In this document: one piece after another, positions 22,901 to 36,472 of the stretch
How the letters are laid out: each line of letters starts with the position of its first letter
Numbering within the stretch: the first letter of the stretch is position 1
Assembly: GCA_947034885.2 (NCBI GenBank)
Contig: OX344757.2
Span: 3,782,001 to 3,846,000 of the forward strand
DNA length: 64,000 nucleotides
Source: Thuidium tamariscinum
Taxonomy: Eukaryota; Streptophyta; Bryopsida; Hypnales; Thuidiaceae
Direction of reading: 5' to 3'
Notes under the pieces: generated by a model
What the model saw: the letters and a program-made list of their open reading frames with translations, nothing else
Told to the model about the DNA's origin: nothing
Databases searched by the model: none
Position numbers and translations under genes: made by a program

Positions 22901-25900
22901 TCCTCGCCAGCGTCAGCTGGAATCAATGAAATAATCTCTCGATCCTTTAAAATCCGTTCTTTTGGCCTGGAAGACTCGGATTGGCGTTGGTGGTTTTCTT
23001 GTTCAACTCGCACACGTTTTTCTTCAGCTTCTTTATCTTTGTCTTTGCGATCTTTCCTCCTTTGCTTTGCCTAAACATAAAAATCTTGAATTAGTATGTA
23101 CGTATATGACAATGATGAACAATGATGAACTGAAGGAATTGTCAAAGACAATTATAAAAGAGTCAATTGGGTCTAATTTAGCGGAATTCACAACAAACAT
23201 AAAGAAATAAATCTATAAAAAGACAAAATGAAATAAAATTGGAAAACAAAAGAAGAAGAGTTGAGGTAGGCCACCAAATATGTCAGTGACACGTGTTCAA
23301 TACACACTACACAACTGCAGCGAACTTCAACAAATCTAACCTGCTTTTTCTTCGACCGCTTCTCCTTCTCAGCTGCTTCCTTTCTGGCTTGCTTCTCAGT
23401 TTCAGCAACTCCTGCAGCCTCCTCTTCACGTATAAGCTCTTCTTGCCTTTTCAATGCAACTGCTTCCTTGTAAGCGACCTCTACACGATTGCTGCATCAT
23501 ACCAAATGCCAAGTTAAGCCTGAGAAGAATAATATAGGAGGAAACGCAAATGACGAATATCTTCCTTAAACTGCAGACCTTGTAATCATCTTGAAACTGG
23601 CATAAATGTCATAAATGCCCGTCCGCGTGGATCAATAAATTAGATAATAGTTGCGTCCAAAATAGAATAGAAATAAAAACAAAAAACTCAGTGCTGGCTG
23701 GTAGATGTATTTGTATACGGTAACTCTCAATTAAGTCAAATTGCTTCGTGCCAGAGTATGTGATACATCTTCATAAGCTATCTAAACATAATGGAGGATT
23801 CGACTTTAAGCATACCAAATAATATACATTTTGGGGAAAAACAGCTCACAGCAGAAAACTACGTGGCTAAGGTACGAAGGACAACTATTAGGGGAAGCCA
23901 ATAGTATGACCAAAGTCGGAATATCACGTACGTGTATAGATGAGCTAAAACAAACATTTCAACAGTTCGCCTGCCAAGTTCAGTTAACCGTCGTTCATCA
24001 CGCTCCACCGAATCTTTACCAAAATCATCGCCAGAGCTCCCATCCTGCAACTAAACTCAGCAGTAAGACCGAATTTACAGACAACGAGTAAGAGGGTCTA
24101 TGCCAAGACAACCCACGATCTCAGACAAATGCAAAATATCTAATCCAGTGCAGTATAAAACAACCGGGCAAAGCAGAGGAGAAACCTTAGTTCGGTTTTG
24201 TGGTCCCTTGTCATCCTTATAAGCCGGTAAGGTTTCAGATACCACGCGCTCAAGCAGGAGCAATACATCACCAGCAAGAACGAAGGCATCCTTGTCGACC
24301 CACACTATGGGGTTGATGGTTTCTTCCATGTCCACACCATTGTATTTACCCTTCTTATTCCGGCTTCGATAATCAAGTGCTTTGCATCCACTATAAAGCG
24401 CATCCATAACCAATGTCGATGTCACCTCCTTCTCATTAAAAAAGCGCTTTACCACAGCCTTCAAAATCACCTCCGTCTTTTCTCGAGCAAGGCGGCGACG
24501 GGTGCCATCTTCTACAGCTGACCAAAACGTTTGAAAACTGCATCGACAGACTAGTTTCAGCGGTCATGATAGACTTGGTCTTCAGTGGTTCAGCAAAATA
24601 CAGGACTTAAGGACTGAAAAACGCTTCGCTTCTCTCCAGGCCTAATCATTCTTCTGAGAATTTATCGAGATAAACTTCATATTATACACAGATAATTTGT
24701 TAGAGCCTTCCTCATTAGATCAATACAACAATTACCTGCTCCATTGTGCCGTGTTTTCCATAAGTTTCCCCAGCTTTTCTTTTTTCTCTTCGACAAAGCG
24801 GCGGCAGATCCCTTCAACATTAGTCAGATATACTCGAACAAGCTCCCTCCGATACTGACAATCTAAACACCGGAATGGACGGTGGGGATTTTCTCTGCAT
24901 AAAAAGGAAGAATTAATGTAAAATAATGCAAGAAGTATATCTCTGCAAAGGAAACTGCAATGTCTTTCGTTTGCACCTAAAAGACTTTTTTTAGAAAAAA
25001 TACCTGATAACCTGAACTTGAGCCTTTATGACAAGAGTGTCAGCAACTGTAAAACCGTCGAGTACTTTGGAGAGCTCCATGAACTTCTTCCAACCCCAAT
25101 CGTGTTCTTTCTTACAAAACCGATGTAACGTATCTGGACTCCTCCACAAAGATAAAACAGACTCAGAAACCAATACGAAACAACCTAAAGTCTACCCTTA
25201 CACCTTACACTAGTTTAAAAAAATTGCGATAATATCATGACCACATGTGACCAGCGCACGTGATGTTCTAGAGGCAATTATAAAACTGCCCAAAACCGCA
25301 GAGTAAACACAATCTATGAGAGTAATAATGGTATTCGACTTGAGAATAACAAATGTGTTCTAAAAAACAAGTTACACTGCCACTCCATATCAGAAATACA
25401 GAAGTACAAAGGATGAGGAAAAATTAAGGATTAATGCACGCACATGTACTTCATATTAATGTAACAAATAAATATTAAGTGAGTTATAAGTTATAACCTA
25501 TATAACACAAAGCCATTGTTGAACGAAGAAGCCCCAAGCCTGTCAGAAAGACGGAAAGTTGCAAAGAGAAGCAGAAAAAAATTGCTGTAGAGTTCCAGAT
25601 GTGAAGCTGGAAGGGATATAAAACCCTAAACCCAGCTATCTTGAACCCTCCATTCATATCTACATCTTCCTTACCACATCGTGTGTGATTCTTAACAAGT
25701 AGTGTATTAACAAGGAAGCGACAGTGATAATCAAAAGAATGTTCGAGTTTCAACAGTTTTTCCCCAATTTCTGGTGACATAATCAGGGTGCGCGTTACAG
25801 GGTGCGATGAAAAAGAGGTTAGACTTAGCTCTATTACTTCAACCAACTAAGAGAGAAACATGGATTAGACTGGGAAAACTCTACACGAAATGTTCAAACA

Positions 25901-28251
25901 GAAATGCGTAACCATCTGAATCAAGAGACATCCAGTCAAGTACATCAACACTAAATGAAACCAGTATTCAACAAGTGGTACGACAAAAACAGAAACAACC
26001 CTATGTCGCAAGATACACCAGTTAAAATTCGTAAACGTTACCGGAGTATTTTGATTTCTTGGGGTCCTTGTTGACAACAGCGATTGTAAACTGCGCGAAG
26101 TGACTCCATCCTGCATTTGAACCAAAGTCAGCGTTAAAGTAACATAATATATATAATTTAAACCTATATAAAATGATCGTACAGCATGACAGCCGTGACA
26201 CAGGGACAGATGCAAGATGACAGCTAATACAGAGTTTTCTAACACGATGCTTTGCATACAGAACCATACCAGGCAAAAGCTTGTCGTAGTCGGCAACACA
26301 CAGAAAGAGGGACAGATGATTACATACATCACATCCCTGAGGATAGACCAGAATGTACCTGCGACAAAAGGCCCACAAAGAATCCTGTTTAAGAGGTTCA
26401 TTATCTATGTAAAAGCTAACATTTAAGCAAACAAAAAATCTCTCACGCATAACCAAGATATACAGACCACTTCTCCAGAAAAAGTAGCCGAAAAACCCTC
26501 AAACTAAAGGCAGGTAGTCGATCTACAAGTTGGCAATTCACACTAAAACGCAGTATTAGCCATAGTAGAACCAGCAACCAAGGAGAGAGTCAAAGAATTT
26601 TGTAAGAAAAACTAAAAAGACAACAAAAAACCATGTGGATTTGAAGACAACGCTCTCATCAGCATGATGTACAACGAATCACTAACACTTAATTGAAAAC
26701 ACCATGTATAATTTCTAAATAATCCGAAATTCTCAATACTCGAGCTCCGGAGTGCTTTAAGTATCTATCAACCCTGAGTTGCAGAAACTCAGACGGAGCA
26801 TGCTTGAAATGACGCTTTCACCGACGGCATGGAAACCTTGAAGTAGCAAACACTTAATTGCACCCCCGATCCTCATCCCCAATCCTTCCCTAAACAAATA
26901 AAAAAATTCAATAACAAGTCCTAAACAGTTGACCACAAGTCAAAGCAACTAGAACCTCACCACTTGTAGCCACCAACTTCGAAGACATTGCTGCGTAGCT
27001 CTCGCTTGCTGATCTCTGAAAAATTCTCTATTTTCCACGTGAACTTGCCATACAGATCTGTGGGTTTCGGTCCTGAATTCGCAGAGTACAGAAAAACTCA
27101 GTGAACAATTACGAAGCAGACAGACTCTCAATGAGAACGCTCAACTTTCATTTTCAAAATTGAAGATGCATACTGCCTCCTCTCATCGCACGTTCTCCGT
27201 CCCAGGGTTCCCATCATGCAGTCTAGGAAAATATATTTCGATGAAAACTTGAAATTCGACCTTAGACTCAGATTAGCACAACCAAATCCAGCCCCAGCTT
27301 CAAACAGCACGATCAAGAGTCCAATTTGATACTACAGATCAGCAGAATGCCCACCAAATACGAAAATGAAGCTTCGGAAGACAATGCAGGTTCGTAGAAA
27401 AACTGCCTCAAGCGATTAACAACGAAATACTCAAAAATCGAATAAGTTGAGAAGTCCTAATCGGTCCTCACGGCAACTAACCAAAGCCATCGGAAATGGA
27501 CGTAGACCAAGAATACAACGGCCAACTTGAGTAACGGCCGACCCTAAACATACAGCAAATCCCAAAGCGATGATCAATTTCTGGCGCCGGCCCCAGAATA
27601 ATGTAAACACTGTAATTCGCGACATTAATTCAAAAAGGTCACGACGTACATAAACTATGAGGGATCGCTGACAAGTTGCGAGATGTTGTGCGCTTTTGCT
27701 GCATAGAAACTTTGATGTCCAACGCCAAAAAACCATGTAGTTGTGAGCCGCCCAAACTTACCAACGTGATGTCCGGACATAAGACTGATCACATACCAGC
27801 TTGCGAAAACGAAATGTAGCGCCGCATCGACCATATCTCAACAAACCCCTTTCCACGGACAAAACCAAGTCATCTACACTAAGATCTGCACCACTAGAAT
27901 CACCCTAACCATGTACCACTATGTGAGTCGGTGAAGTAAAAACCTATACCTAATCTGTCCTCCCACACTTCGTGCGTGCATTCCAAAAATTTTGACCACG
28001 AAATGTCAGACCTCGAAATAAAAAAATGTTAGGGTGGTTTGGTCCATACCCGTCATGGACGACGAATTGGAATCGTCATCCTCGTCTGTGTCCCAGTATG
28101 CAGGCGACGTCGAGGGCGGCGAGGGCTCAAGCTGCTCCCGCGAGCGCCACTCCGTCACCGGATCCGACATCGAATACAGCTTCGAAGACACAGCGGCCTC
28201 AGCCGAAGGCGCACTCGCTCCCAAAGACTCCCCCCTCGAATGACATGCCAT
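19964..28251 (-). CDS. TRAF1A-like: TRAF-like MATH-domain protein, orthologue of plant TRAF1a/TRAF1b (MUSE14/MUSE13)
   Basis: Twelve exons on the minus strand: 28251-28050, 27072-26961, 26358-26270, 26110-26042, 25133-25004, 24894-24736, 24537-24186, 24044-23932, 23491-23341, 23070-22574, 22360-22153 and 21985-19964. Every junction is GT..AG with matching phase, giving 1,367 residues; the Arabidopsis proteins are somewhat shorter. The N-terminus has PPSTSPAYWDTDEDDD. The MATH domain follows at about residues 65-200 (LYGKFTWKIENFS, PQGCDVCNHLSLFLC, KEHDWGWKKFMELSKV). Next come a conserved helical region (EKEVTSTLVMDALYSG, KGPQNRTKDGSSGDDF), a charged coiled coil (EELIREEEAA, KEKRSKKKQAKQRRK), and a long Ser/Gly/Gln-rich tail. 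In Arabidopsis these cytosolic adaptors help SCF-CPR1 turn over NLR immune receptors and regulate ATG6 in autophagy. The stop is TAG at 19966-19964. The CT-rich leader lies at 28,255-28,300. Confidence 0.95.
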
Positions 28252-28978
28252 CACGCACGCACACCTTCACCTCCCTCTCTCTCCCTCTCCCTTACTCAAT
28301 CACTGGCGCTCTCTGGAATGCAAACCAGTCTGTCTCCCAACTCTCTCACCCTAATCTCCACCTGTGCCGTCCTCTTCTTCTACCATACCCGAAACCACTC
28401 GGAAGTGTTACTCCGACTCACTGTCGTCGCCAACTCCCGTCATTCCGTGCCCTAATTCTCCTCTACCAACGCAGCGACGCCAATCCTTGCAAACCCTACA
28501 ACCGTAAAACAGTCCGCAAAAACACAAACCAGGGCCAAACTGGACGCGGAAAAAACGCACCGACGCGCAGACAAATTGTCCAGGCGGAGGTGCGAGGGAG
28601 GGACGGCGACGCAGGGGAAGGACAGAGCCTGAGGGCGGAGGAAAGGGGGGGTTGGGGAAGGGGGGGCGCTGCTGTTGCAACGAAGGAGGAATACAGAGGG
28701 AAAAAACAACACAAAAACAAAGGTGGCTCGGGGCAAGGGGAGCATCGGTTGAAAGCATAACCAACGCGGGCCAGACCCCGCGCAGGCCCTGTCCGGCGGA
28801 ACTTTCATTGGGCAATAGGGGAGAGAACGGGCCGGGCGGCCCGCGCGGGGGGAGTGCTGACGGGGATTAACAATTGCTGAGGTGGACCAGGGTATCGCAG
28901 TTGGGCAGCAGTCTGCCAAGTGCTGATTTTGAAATTTTCTCAAGAAAATTATCAAATGCCAAGTTTGAGAAAACTTCA
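28252..28978 (-). promoter_or_regulatory. Upstream region and 5' leader of the TRAF1-like gene
   Basis: GC-richer than the surroundings, with a CT-repeat tract at 28,255-28,300 directly before the start codon and G-rich runs at 28,640-28,670. Long open frames here on both strands are composition artefacts. No TATA box was identified. Confidence 0.45.
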
Positions 28979-29571
28979 CTGTGTGTCTGTGTCGTTGCTA
29001 AAACTAAAGTAAAAGTAAAAGTAAAAGTAGTTTTTTAATTTTTTAATCCATTAAAACTTTGAAATTCAATCACTTTCTCACCATGAGTCCAAATGCCACA
29101 AAACCAAGCCCGTGCACCCCTCCTGAGCAAGGGCTTTTTGACCGTACCAAGCATGCAACTGGGGATGCATGGTCTGGGAGATCTCAACATGACAAATAAA
29201 CAAAAAAACTACCTATCTTAAGGTATAGATAGATGCCATTTATTTTTGTACTACTATACTCACAAAATCTTTTTATAGAAGATTTGGTTGCCAATTGCTA
29301 AAGTGATTTTTCACCCAATTCAACATATCTATACTTTAAGACAGGTAGTTTGTTTTGTTTTGTTTGTTTGTCACGTTGAGATCTCCCAAACCATGCATCC
29401 CTCAATTGCGTGCTTGCTATTGTCACAAAGCTCTTGGTGAGGAGGGGTGCACGGGCTTTGTTTGATGGCATTCCGACTTACGGCAAGAAAGTTATTGAAT
29501 TTCAAAGTTTTAATGGGTTAAAAATTTAGGAAATTACTATATTTTAGTTTTGGCTCTGGCAACAGCACAGG
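28979..29571. mobile_element. Foldback element with arms of about 200-280 bp
   Basis: The left half (for example CCCGTGCACCCCTCCTGAG near 29,110 and GGGAGATCTCAACATGACAA near 29,175) recurs inverted in the right half (CACGTTGAGATCTCCC near 29,372; GAGGAGGGGTGCACGGGC near 29,440). Pairing extends outward through TTGAAATTCAA/TTGAATTTCAA and TAAAACTAAAG/TTTTAGTTTTG. No coding capacity. A target duplication is not clear. Confidence 0.75.
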
Positions 29572-29796
29572 GCACACTAGTATAGTTGAAAAAACCTTGA
29601 AAATGTATTCATTTGAGTATATTATGTATGATTCATAATTTCAAATTTGAAAGCATGCAAAGCATACAAAATTGGAGGCATACAAAATTGTCTATTTTAT
29701 CCTACATCATTAGAGAGGACAAAAAATGTTTGATGAATGACTTCACATTTTTGTAGAGATACAAAAGGCACATATAAGTTGGAAGCCCCCCAAAAC

Positions 29797-30046
29797 ATTA
29801 GAAGTAATTTTAGGGCATTCGCAAACGTAGTCAACGCAAAATCTGTCATAGAAATGTAGAAATGGGCTTTGCCGACGTGGTTGAGAGTGTACCATGTCAC
29901 TGATTTTTGGGGGGGATTTTTTCTGGAATTTTTTTTTCATTTCATGACAATTGTAAAAAAAAAATTGTTGGCCTAATAGTATCGGAAACGATTATGGGAA
30001 CAGGGCTTTTGCAGTCTTCTGTTGCCTCAAATCCCCTTTAAGTAAT
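29797..30046. mobile_element. Foldback MITE, family A, diverged
   Basis: Starts ATTAGAAGTAATTTTAGGGC and ends with CTCAAATCCCCTTTAAGTAAT. It keeps the inner GACGTGG..CCATGTC palindrome (about 29,873-29,900) and the GGGAACAGGGC motif, in reverse order to the 15,944 copy. Confidence 0.65.
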
Positions 30047-32399
30047 GTGTCAATATAAATTATTCATCATACTTGGAGGCACGCTTTCCTAAAAATAATA
30101 TTTTGTAGTGAAAATCATGAATATTGAAAAAAAATTAAAATTTTTAGATGTCATATGTATTTTTGATGATTTTTCAAAGTGTTGGCTCCCTAGACAATTG
30201 AAATTGTTTATAAGCGGATCCAAATTTGAACTCTGCAAAAATTAGTAATCAACAAATCAAATGGTTAAATACCATATGTATAGGTCAATTTTGTAAATAA
30301 CTCGGAAAATTTTTGAAGATGTCAAAATTTAGAAAATTATTTACAATTGTCTCTAAAAATTTGATAAAAATGTTCTTGAGAAAAATTTAGAAAAAAGAAC
30401 ACATTTCGGCATGAATGGAATGAATCAATTCAAAATTAGGAGTATCAACATAGAGTGTCAAGGATAAAAAAATCCCATTTGTTCATTGAATTGTTGAATT
30501 GCAAAAAGTAAAAATTCCGGCATGAACCTATTGAAACTAACCTACGCATAAGATATGTGTCCTTCAAATGCGTCAATGATTCAAAGTTAAGCATTTTGGG
30601 GACATGTTAACCAAAGTCTAAGGATACAATTGGGTGACTCTAAGATACAAGAATGGAAACATGTACACTAATAGGTGGTTCTACTTTACATCTAGTACTT
30701 AAATTATAATTCTAGTTGGCTATATTTGTGATAGGTTTTGTCTTTTTCAGCTTTCATCCTATGATAGTAAGGAGGAAACAAAACCATCTAATAAATAACT
30801 TTACAAACAACATACATTAGCAATATCTTTACACATTTTTGCCAATATATTTAATTCATCCTTACAATCGAAATTTGGGTTGATGCAAAAAAATTCCTAT
30901 AAATTTTTTTTCCAATACAAACAAAATTTGAAACTTTTTTGACTACTTAATCTAGTGATAGGCTTGTCCTAAATTCTTAGTCTAATGTTAACTTCTTATA
31001 GCTCTAAGAAGTCAAATTGTGGTTGCAATATGTTATTTATTGTGAGTGACATAAAACATTAGAAAGAAAATCAACCCTCAAAGGGGTTGTTTCCCTTTGA
31101 AGAGTTCCATTCAATGGAATATAGCCCCTTTTGAGGGAAAATGGCTACTATTCACCATCATCAATGGTGAATAGTGGCTTCATTAAAAAATATATTTAAA
31201 AAATTCTAAAAATTCTAAAAATATAGCTAAAAAATCTTTAATTTTTTAAATGTTATTTTAAATGTTATTAAAATATTATTAAAATAATAATCTAGCAAAT
31301 AAAAATATGGCATGGCACCGATGATGCCACATCAAATCTCAAAATTTGAAATTTGAAATTTATTTTAATAACAATTTCTTAAAAACTTTTTTATAATATT
31401 TAAAAAATTATCATGTTCAGTTGTGTCGCAGTAATCCAGGCCTGCAGTTCACTGCCCCCCCCAGCTTGTAAATTATTTATTTATTTATTTATTTATATTT
31501 ATTTAAATTTGAAAATTTCTTTCCGGCCAGCGTTTCCCTACTGTTTGAGGCTCACACGTGGCAGGCTCATATTTTTCCTATGGTAGTAGGCTCTTAACCC
31601 CTAAAAGCCCAAGGGGTTAGAATAAAATACAAATGTGTTGTAAAATATAAGTTTTGCAACTTTTTTGAAGTTAGCATCAAAGAAGATAATGTGAAGCATA
31701 AAATGTAGAAATTATTTGTACGGTTAAAATTATAAAATTATTTTTACATTCTCTTCAAATGAATTTTGAAGATATAACTTCAAAAATTCACCAAAAATAC
31801 AATTTCTTTATTTAGTACACGAATTTTTTTTGATTTGTCAAAACTATAGTTTCTATTGATTTGTGAAGAAATGCAAAAGACTTAGTAATGAGAGCATCAA
31901 CACTTTTCAAAAATAGTAAGTTTTTCAACACTAGGCAATTTTAAACGTTCTGTGTTGTATCTCTTACCATTTTTCTTTGAACGTACCAATCTTAGTTTTG
32001 AATATAAATGTTGAAAGACAACTCAGTTTTTTCAAAATTTGAAAAAAAAAATTTGAAAAAAGTTTTTTTTCTAATAAAAAATTCTGCCCGAAATTGGGCA
32101 GTGACCAAAAAATGGTTGCCTCAATGCTTAGGGGTTAGCACCCACGTAAGGGAAATCATAGCTTTGTAGGAAAATCAATGAATAGAAATCTGATTTCTAT
32201 CACTTTTGTGTAAGGATTAATGAAGAACAATTTGGTGGTCATTGAAACCAAAATTTCCAATGCCAAAATGAATTACAAACAATTTTTACAAGTGATAGGA
32301 GGGTAGGCATCTATTAATGTTCATAGGGTGCATCAATTGTGAAGACAGAAATGGTTGTGAATAGAGTAAGGAAGTTGTTAAATTGATCAGTACAAAGAT
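30047..32399. other. AT-rich intergenic DNA with small hairpins and an ATTT microsatellite
   Basis: No gene. An (ATTT)n run lies at 31,471-31,505. A short perfect hairpin (ACTATTCACCAT..ATGGTGAATAGT) lies at about 31,147-31,175, and CCCTCAAAGGGG..CCCCTTTTGAGGG at 31,074-31,137, probably worn foldback ends. Confidence 0.5.
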
Positions 32400-34110
32400 T
32401 AACATGCATGAACAAAATATATAATGCATGCACTAGACATTTGGCTCCCACGTATAGTGGGGTATCAATCAAAATGGCATTTTTGAACCTATAGTGAAAG
32501 AAATTTCAATGCAACCAACTTGGAGAGCCTTGTGAGAGCTCAAAAACTGACATTTTACCATGAATTTTTTTTTGCAAGATCATCTCTAAGTTAATAAGAT
32601 GCATGTCAAATTCCAAGGCAAAAAGATTTACACCAAAAAAGATATTAAAAATCTACCAACATGATTGTGTAGCGGTAAAAACAATTCACTACTTTCAACT
32701 TTGACACCCTCCTAAGGATTGAATTTTTCTTTTTTGCCATGAAATTTTTGGCGGAAAATGAAATCTATATTTTGAATATGTGAGAAATTTCAAAATCAAA
32801 AGACTAGTATAAAAGAAGATATTTGAAATCTCCAAACATGTGTAGTTTTGAGAATTTTTTTGCAATTGCCAACTTTGATATCCTCCCAAGGGTTGAAAAT
32901 TTGGTTTCTTAACATGATTTTTTTTGTGAAATTGTCTTTATATTGATAAAATGTGTCCAAATTTCAAGTTCAAAAGACTTACTAACAAAAGAGTATTTGA
33001 AATCTCTCAACATGTACAATTCTAAGAAAATTTTCTCTATTGCCAACTTTGACACCCTACCAAGGGTTGAAAAATTGTCTATTGACCATGAAATTTTTTG
33101 CATTAGATCATCTCTATGTTGATAAAATGTTTGCTAAATTTCAAGGTCAAAAGACTTATATTCAAAACCTCCCAACATGAGTAGTTGTGAGGATGAGTTT
33201 CTACATCTGTGTCAAACTTTGATACACTAAATGATACATAAGAGGATTTCTTGGCCCCTAGAAGACCGTTTCAAGGGTGTTCCCTGAAACTATTCCCACT
33301 GCTACAGACCAGCCTCCTATTGGTCTGAATTTTTGAATTTTGAAAAAAAAACATTAAGTTTTTTTTCCAAAAAACTTCAGAATGTATTAAAAAGCAAAAA
33401 GAATAATTAAAAAAAATTCTTTTAATAATTAATTAAAATTAATAAATAATTAGTATTTTCTAATGTGGCAGTCGCTCAACCACATCAGCATTGCGTTCCC
33501 AACGTTCCCAATGCGTTCCTAGCTTTTCAAAATTTGCAGTCTTGTAAACTAGCTAGAAATCCTCTTATGCTACATCAAAAAAACTCATCCTTAGAACTAC
33601 ACATGTTGGGAGATTTTGAATATCTTTTTTTGGTGAGTCTTTTGAGCTTGAAATTTGGAACACATTTTATCAACATAGAGACAATTTCACCAAAAAAAAG
33701 TTCATATTAAGAAACTAATTTCCAACCCTTGGGATGGTGTCAAAGTTGGCAATTGCAAAAAAATTCTTAAAACTACACACGTTGGGAGATTTCAAATATC
33801 TTTTTTTACACTAATCTTTTGACTTTGAAACTTATTACAGATATCAAAAGTATAGATTTCATTTCATGCCCAAATTTCATGGCAAAAAAATATACATAAT
33901 CCTTGGGAGGGGGTCAAAGTTGAAAGTAGTGAAATTTTTTTCACCACTACACAAGTTGGTAGATTATAAATATCTTTTTTTTTGTGTAAATGAGCTATCA
34001 AAGTTGGCTAGACTGCAATTTCTTCACTACAAGTTTAAAAACGCCATTTTGATTGGTACCCCAATAATAAGCCCAACACTTTTATATTGCGTGCACTAAT
34101 GCTTGTAAAT
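32400..34110. repeat. Long imperfect inverted repeat with internal tandem units
   Basis: The left arm (about 32,400-33,235) contains three tandem units of roughly 180 bp, each with ACTTTGAYACCCTCC..GGGTTGAAAA, TTCAAGGTCAAAAGACTTA and CTCYCAACATG. The right arm (about 33,575-34,110) carries the same units inverted (TACACATGTTGGGAGATTT, AACCCTTGGGATGGTGTCAAAG). A family A MITE sits exactly at the axis. No convincing coding content. If transcribed, this would form a hairpin of several hundred base pairs. Confidence 0.75.
33240..33567. mobile_element. Foldback MITE, family A, at the axis of the long inverted repeat
   Basis: Ends AAGAGGATTTCTTGG and GAAATCCTCTT; contains CCGTTTCAAGGGTGTTCCCTG, TATTGGTCTGAATTT and GTGGCAGTCGCTCAACCACAT. 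Its ends merge into the arms of the surrounding inverted repeat. Confidence 0.75.
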
Positions 34111-34581
34111 TACTGCCTAGCCTCCAAAAGTAGCAAAATATCACATCTATGGCTAAGCCTCTCTCTACTAAAATGCTTCTTTGTCATTCATAACTTCTTA
34201 GATTCATATGAAATTTTAACTACAAAAACTTGATTAGAATGTGCAACTTTTTCAACAAAAGTTATAAAAATGAACCTAGTATAAAGGAGTTATACATTGC
34301 CGAAGTTCACTATAATGCAAAAATCTATAGATTTTGAACTTTGAATTGCTCCCAAACATTCAAAACAACTTGGATTGTCATAAAAATTTGACCACAATAA
34401 CTAGATTTCAAGGGGAACAACAATTTCTATTGAAAAAGAACACTTAATGACAAAGATACAAGCCCCCAAAGTTGCAACCATTAGAATGCAATGTGGTGAA
34501 TTCCAATTGAACCCATGCACTTTGAATGGCTTTCACAAACTCAATATGTCTTGGATTGATTTAAAAATTTTACTAAAAAAA

Positions 34582-34853
34582 CTAGAATCAGGGGAGTTTG
34601 AGGCCAAAACAACAATGCGTGTTCCCGAACTGTGGGGAACAAGAGAATTTCATAGTGGCAAGAATGTGACATGGCCAAGACCCAACTACGTCATTTGAAT
34701 TTTTTTTTTTAATTTAAAAAAAAAATTCAAGACACCCCCCCATTTTTTTAAAAATTATTGCATGACAGCAACCAAAGGTTTTTTTATCTGTTTTGGGAAC
34801 AACAAGAAGAACAAGCTTGAAATGTCCCTCCCTTGCCTCAAATCCCACCTAAT
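34582..34853. mobile_element. Foldback MITE, family A, diverged
   Basis: The left end AGAATCAGGGGAGTTTGAGGCC and right end GCCTCAAATCCCACCTAAT are near-complementary. The interior has GTTCCCGAACTGTGGGGAAC and GACATGGCCAAGACC, matching the family plan. Flanked by AT-rich DNA without genes. Confidence 0.65.
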
Positions 34854-35430
34854 GACTTGTATGTGCAACTTTTCCAACAAGTTTGATTGAATTTGGACAT
34901 TGGATGCAAAAGTTACAATACTTCAAATTGGAAACTATGTGAGTACACTTTTTGTTTCTTAGGCTTTGAGGGGTTAAGGAAAATAGTAATTGACAATGGC
35001 TTGATTAATTAGACACTTATCAACAAAAACACTCCCAACATGAGCTTTAACCAATCTATGTAGTTTATAAAACCACACGGCTACAAACACTTTTCACTTG
35101 CGAATACAATTTTCTCCATTTTACAAACTATATGCATTGTTTTAGAGCCTTTTGTAGGAGCGGTTCTAAATGACTAGTTGGATTTTAAGCTTGGTACTAT
35201 AATGGATGCAAGAATTGAATCAAAGGATACAATAAAAAAATTATATTCATGTTGACACAAATCCAATGACATATAGTACTCTGAATTTGAATCCTTGCTG
35301 CACCTTCAACAAATATGAGAAGTTGTAAAATGATCATGTATTCTACCTACATATATTTGAGCTTGTTGAATTTGGTAAGATATAGATGCTAAAAACAAAA
35401 TTGAAATGAAGTATGTGAACCCCTAAAGTC

Positions 35431-35678
35431 ATTAGATGTTTTTTGGGAGATTAGAAGACTATTTCACGCCTATTCCCAATGTTGTGAACAATCTAAATAA
35501 AAATTATTTAAAAAATAAAAAAACAAACTTTTTTGAAATTTTTTTTTTGAATTTTTGAAATATTATTATCTGACGTGGCAATCTCTCAACCACATCAAAT
35601 CGCAGATGTGGCAGTTCCCGATAGCATTTCCACAGTTGGGAATTCGCAGTCTTCTAAACTGCAGAAAAAACATCTAAT
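35431..35678. mobile_element. Foldback MITE, family A
   Basis: Begins ATTAGATGTTTTTTGGGAG and ends AAAAAACATCTAAT. The inner GACGTGGCAATCTCTCAACC motif and GCAGTCTTCTAAACTGC are shared with the 33,240 copy. Confidence 0.75.
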
Positions 35679-36472
35679 GTTCTTTGACTATGTTTTCACC
35701 AAAAGCCCTCCAAAGTTTCCATTTCTAACACAAGTTTCAAATATTTGGAAATTTTGTTTCTAGACACGTGTAACTGTAGGATCTTGTAGTATGTTGGTTT
35801 GAGAAAACGAAGAAAAAATTTCAGAAATTTGTACCATGTAGACTAGAAGATATGAACATTTGAATTGATCAAAATCCTTTTTTGGGCTGTGCAAAAAATT
35901 GGGCAGCTGCACTTTACAAGCTCACATTTGCATGGAAAAAAGTCCAAAATAGTAGTGTTTCTTTGGATTTATTTTTCAAGGCAAGTTGGCTACATGCTTG
36001 AAAAATTTCAAATCATTTGGAATCGTACAACATACAGGAAAAAAATAAGAAGTAAAAATAAGTAGAAATGGTTTAAAATACTAAATTGTTAAGAATTTAT
36101 TTTTGAAATTGAAACTTGCCAATTTCAATGGTTCAAATGTTGTGATAAACAATCTACACCCAATATTTTTATTTTATTTTCCAAAAATACTGAAAATTGA
36201 GTAAGATGAAGGACTTTGAAGTTTATTTTAGAGTAGATAATCCATAACTACCCCCAAACTAAAATTCTTCATAATTTTTGACTCATTATTCCAAATAATA
36301 TGATTAAAAACTTTCCACATGTAGGAAACTCTATAAAGCTAACTTCAATTTTTTTTCTTCAAAAAAAGTGATTTTTTTAATCTACTTGAATTGCCCAAGT
36401 TGAGAAATAAACAACATATCATGCAATAACTATACAACCACAAAGGGCTTTTGGTCCCTTCAAGAATCAATC

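Noticed and set aside
28026..28979. Several long overlapping frames on both strands
   Set aside because: They lie in the GC-rich leader and first exon of the TRAF1-like gene, lack recognisable content and contradict each other.
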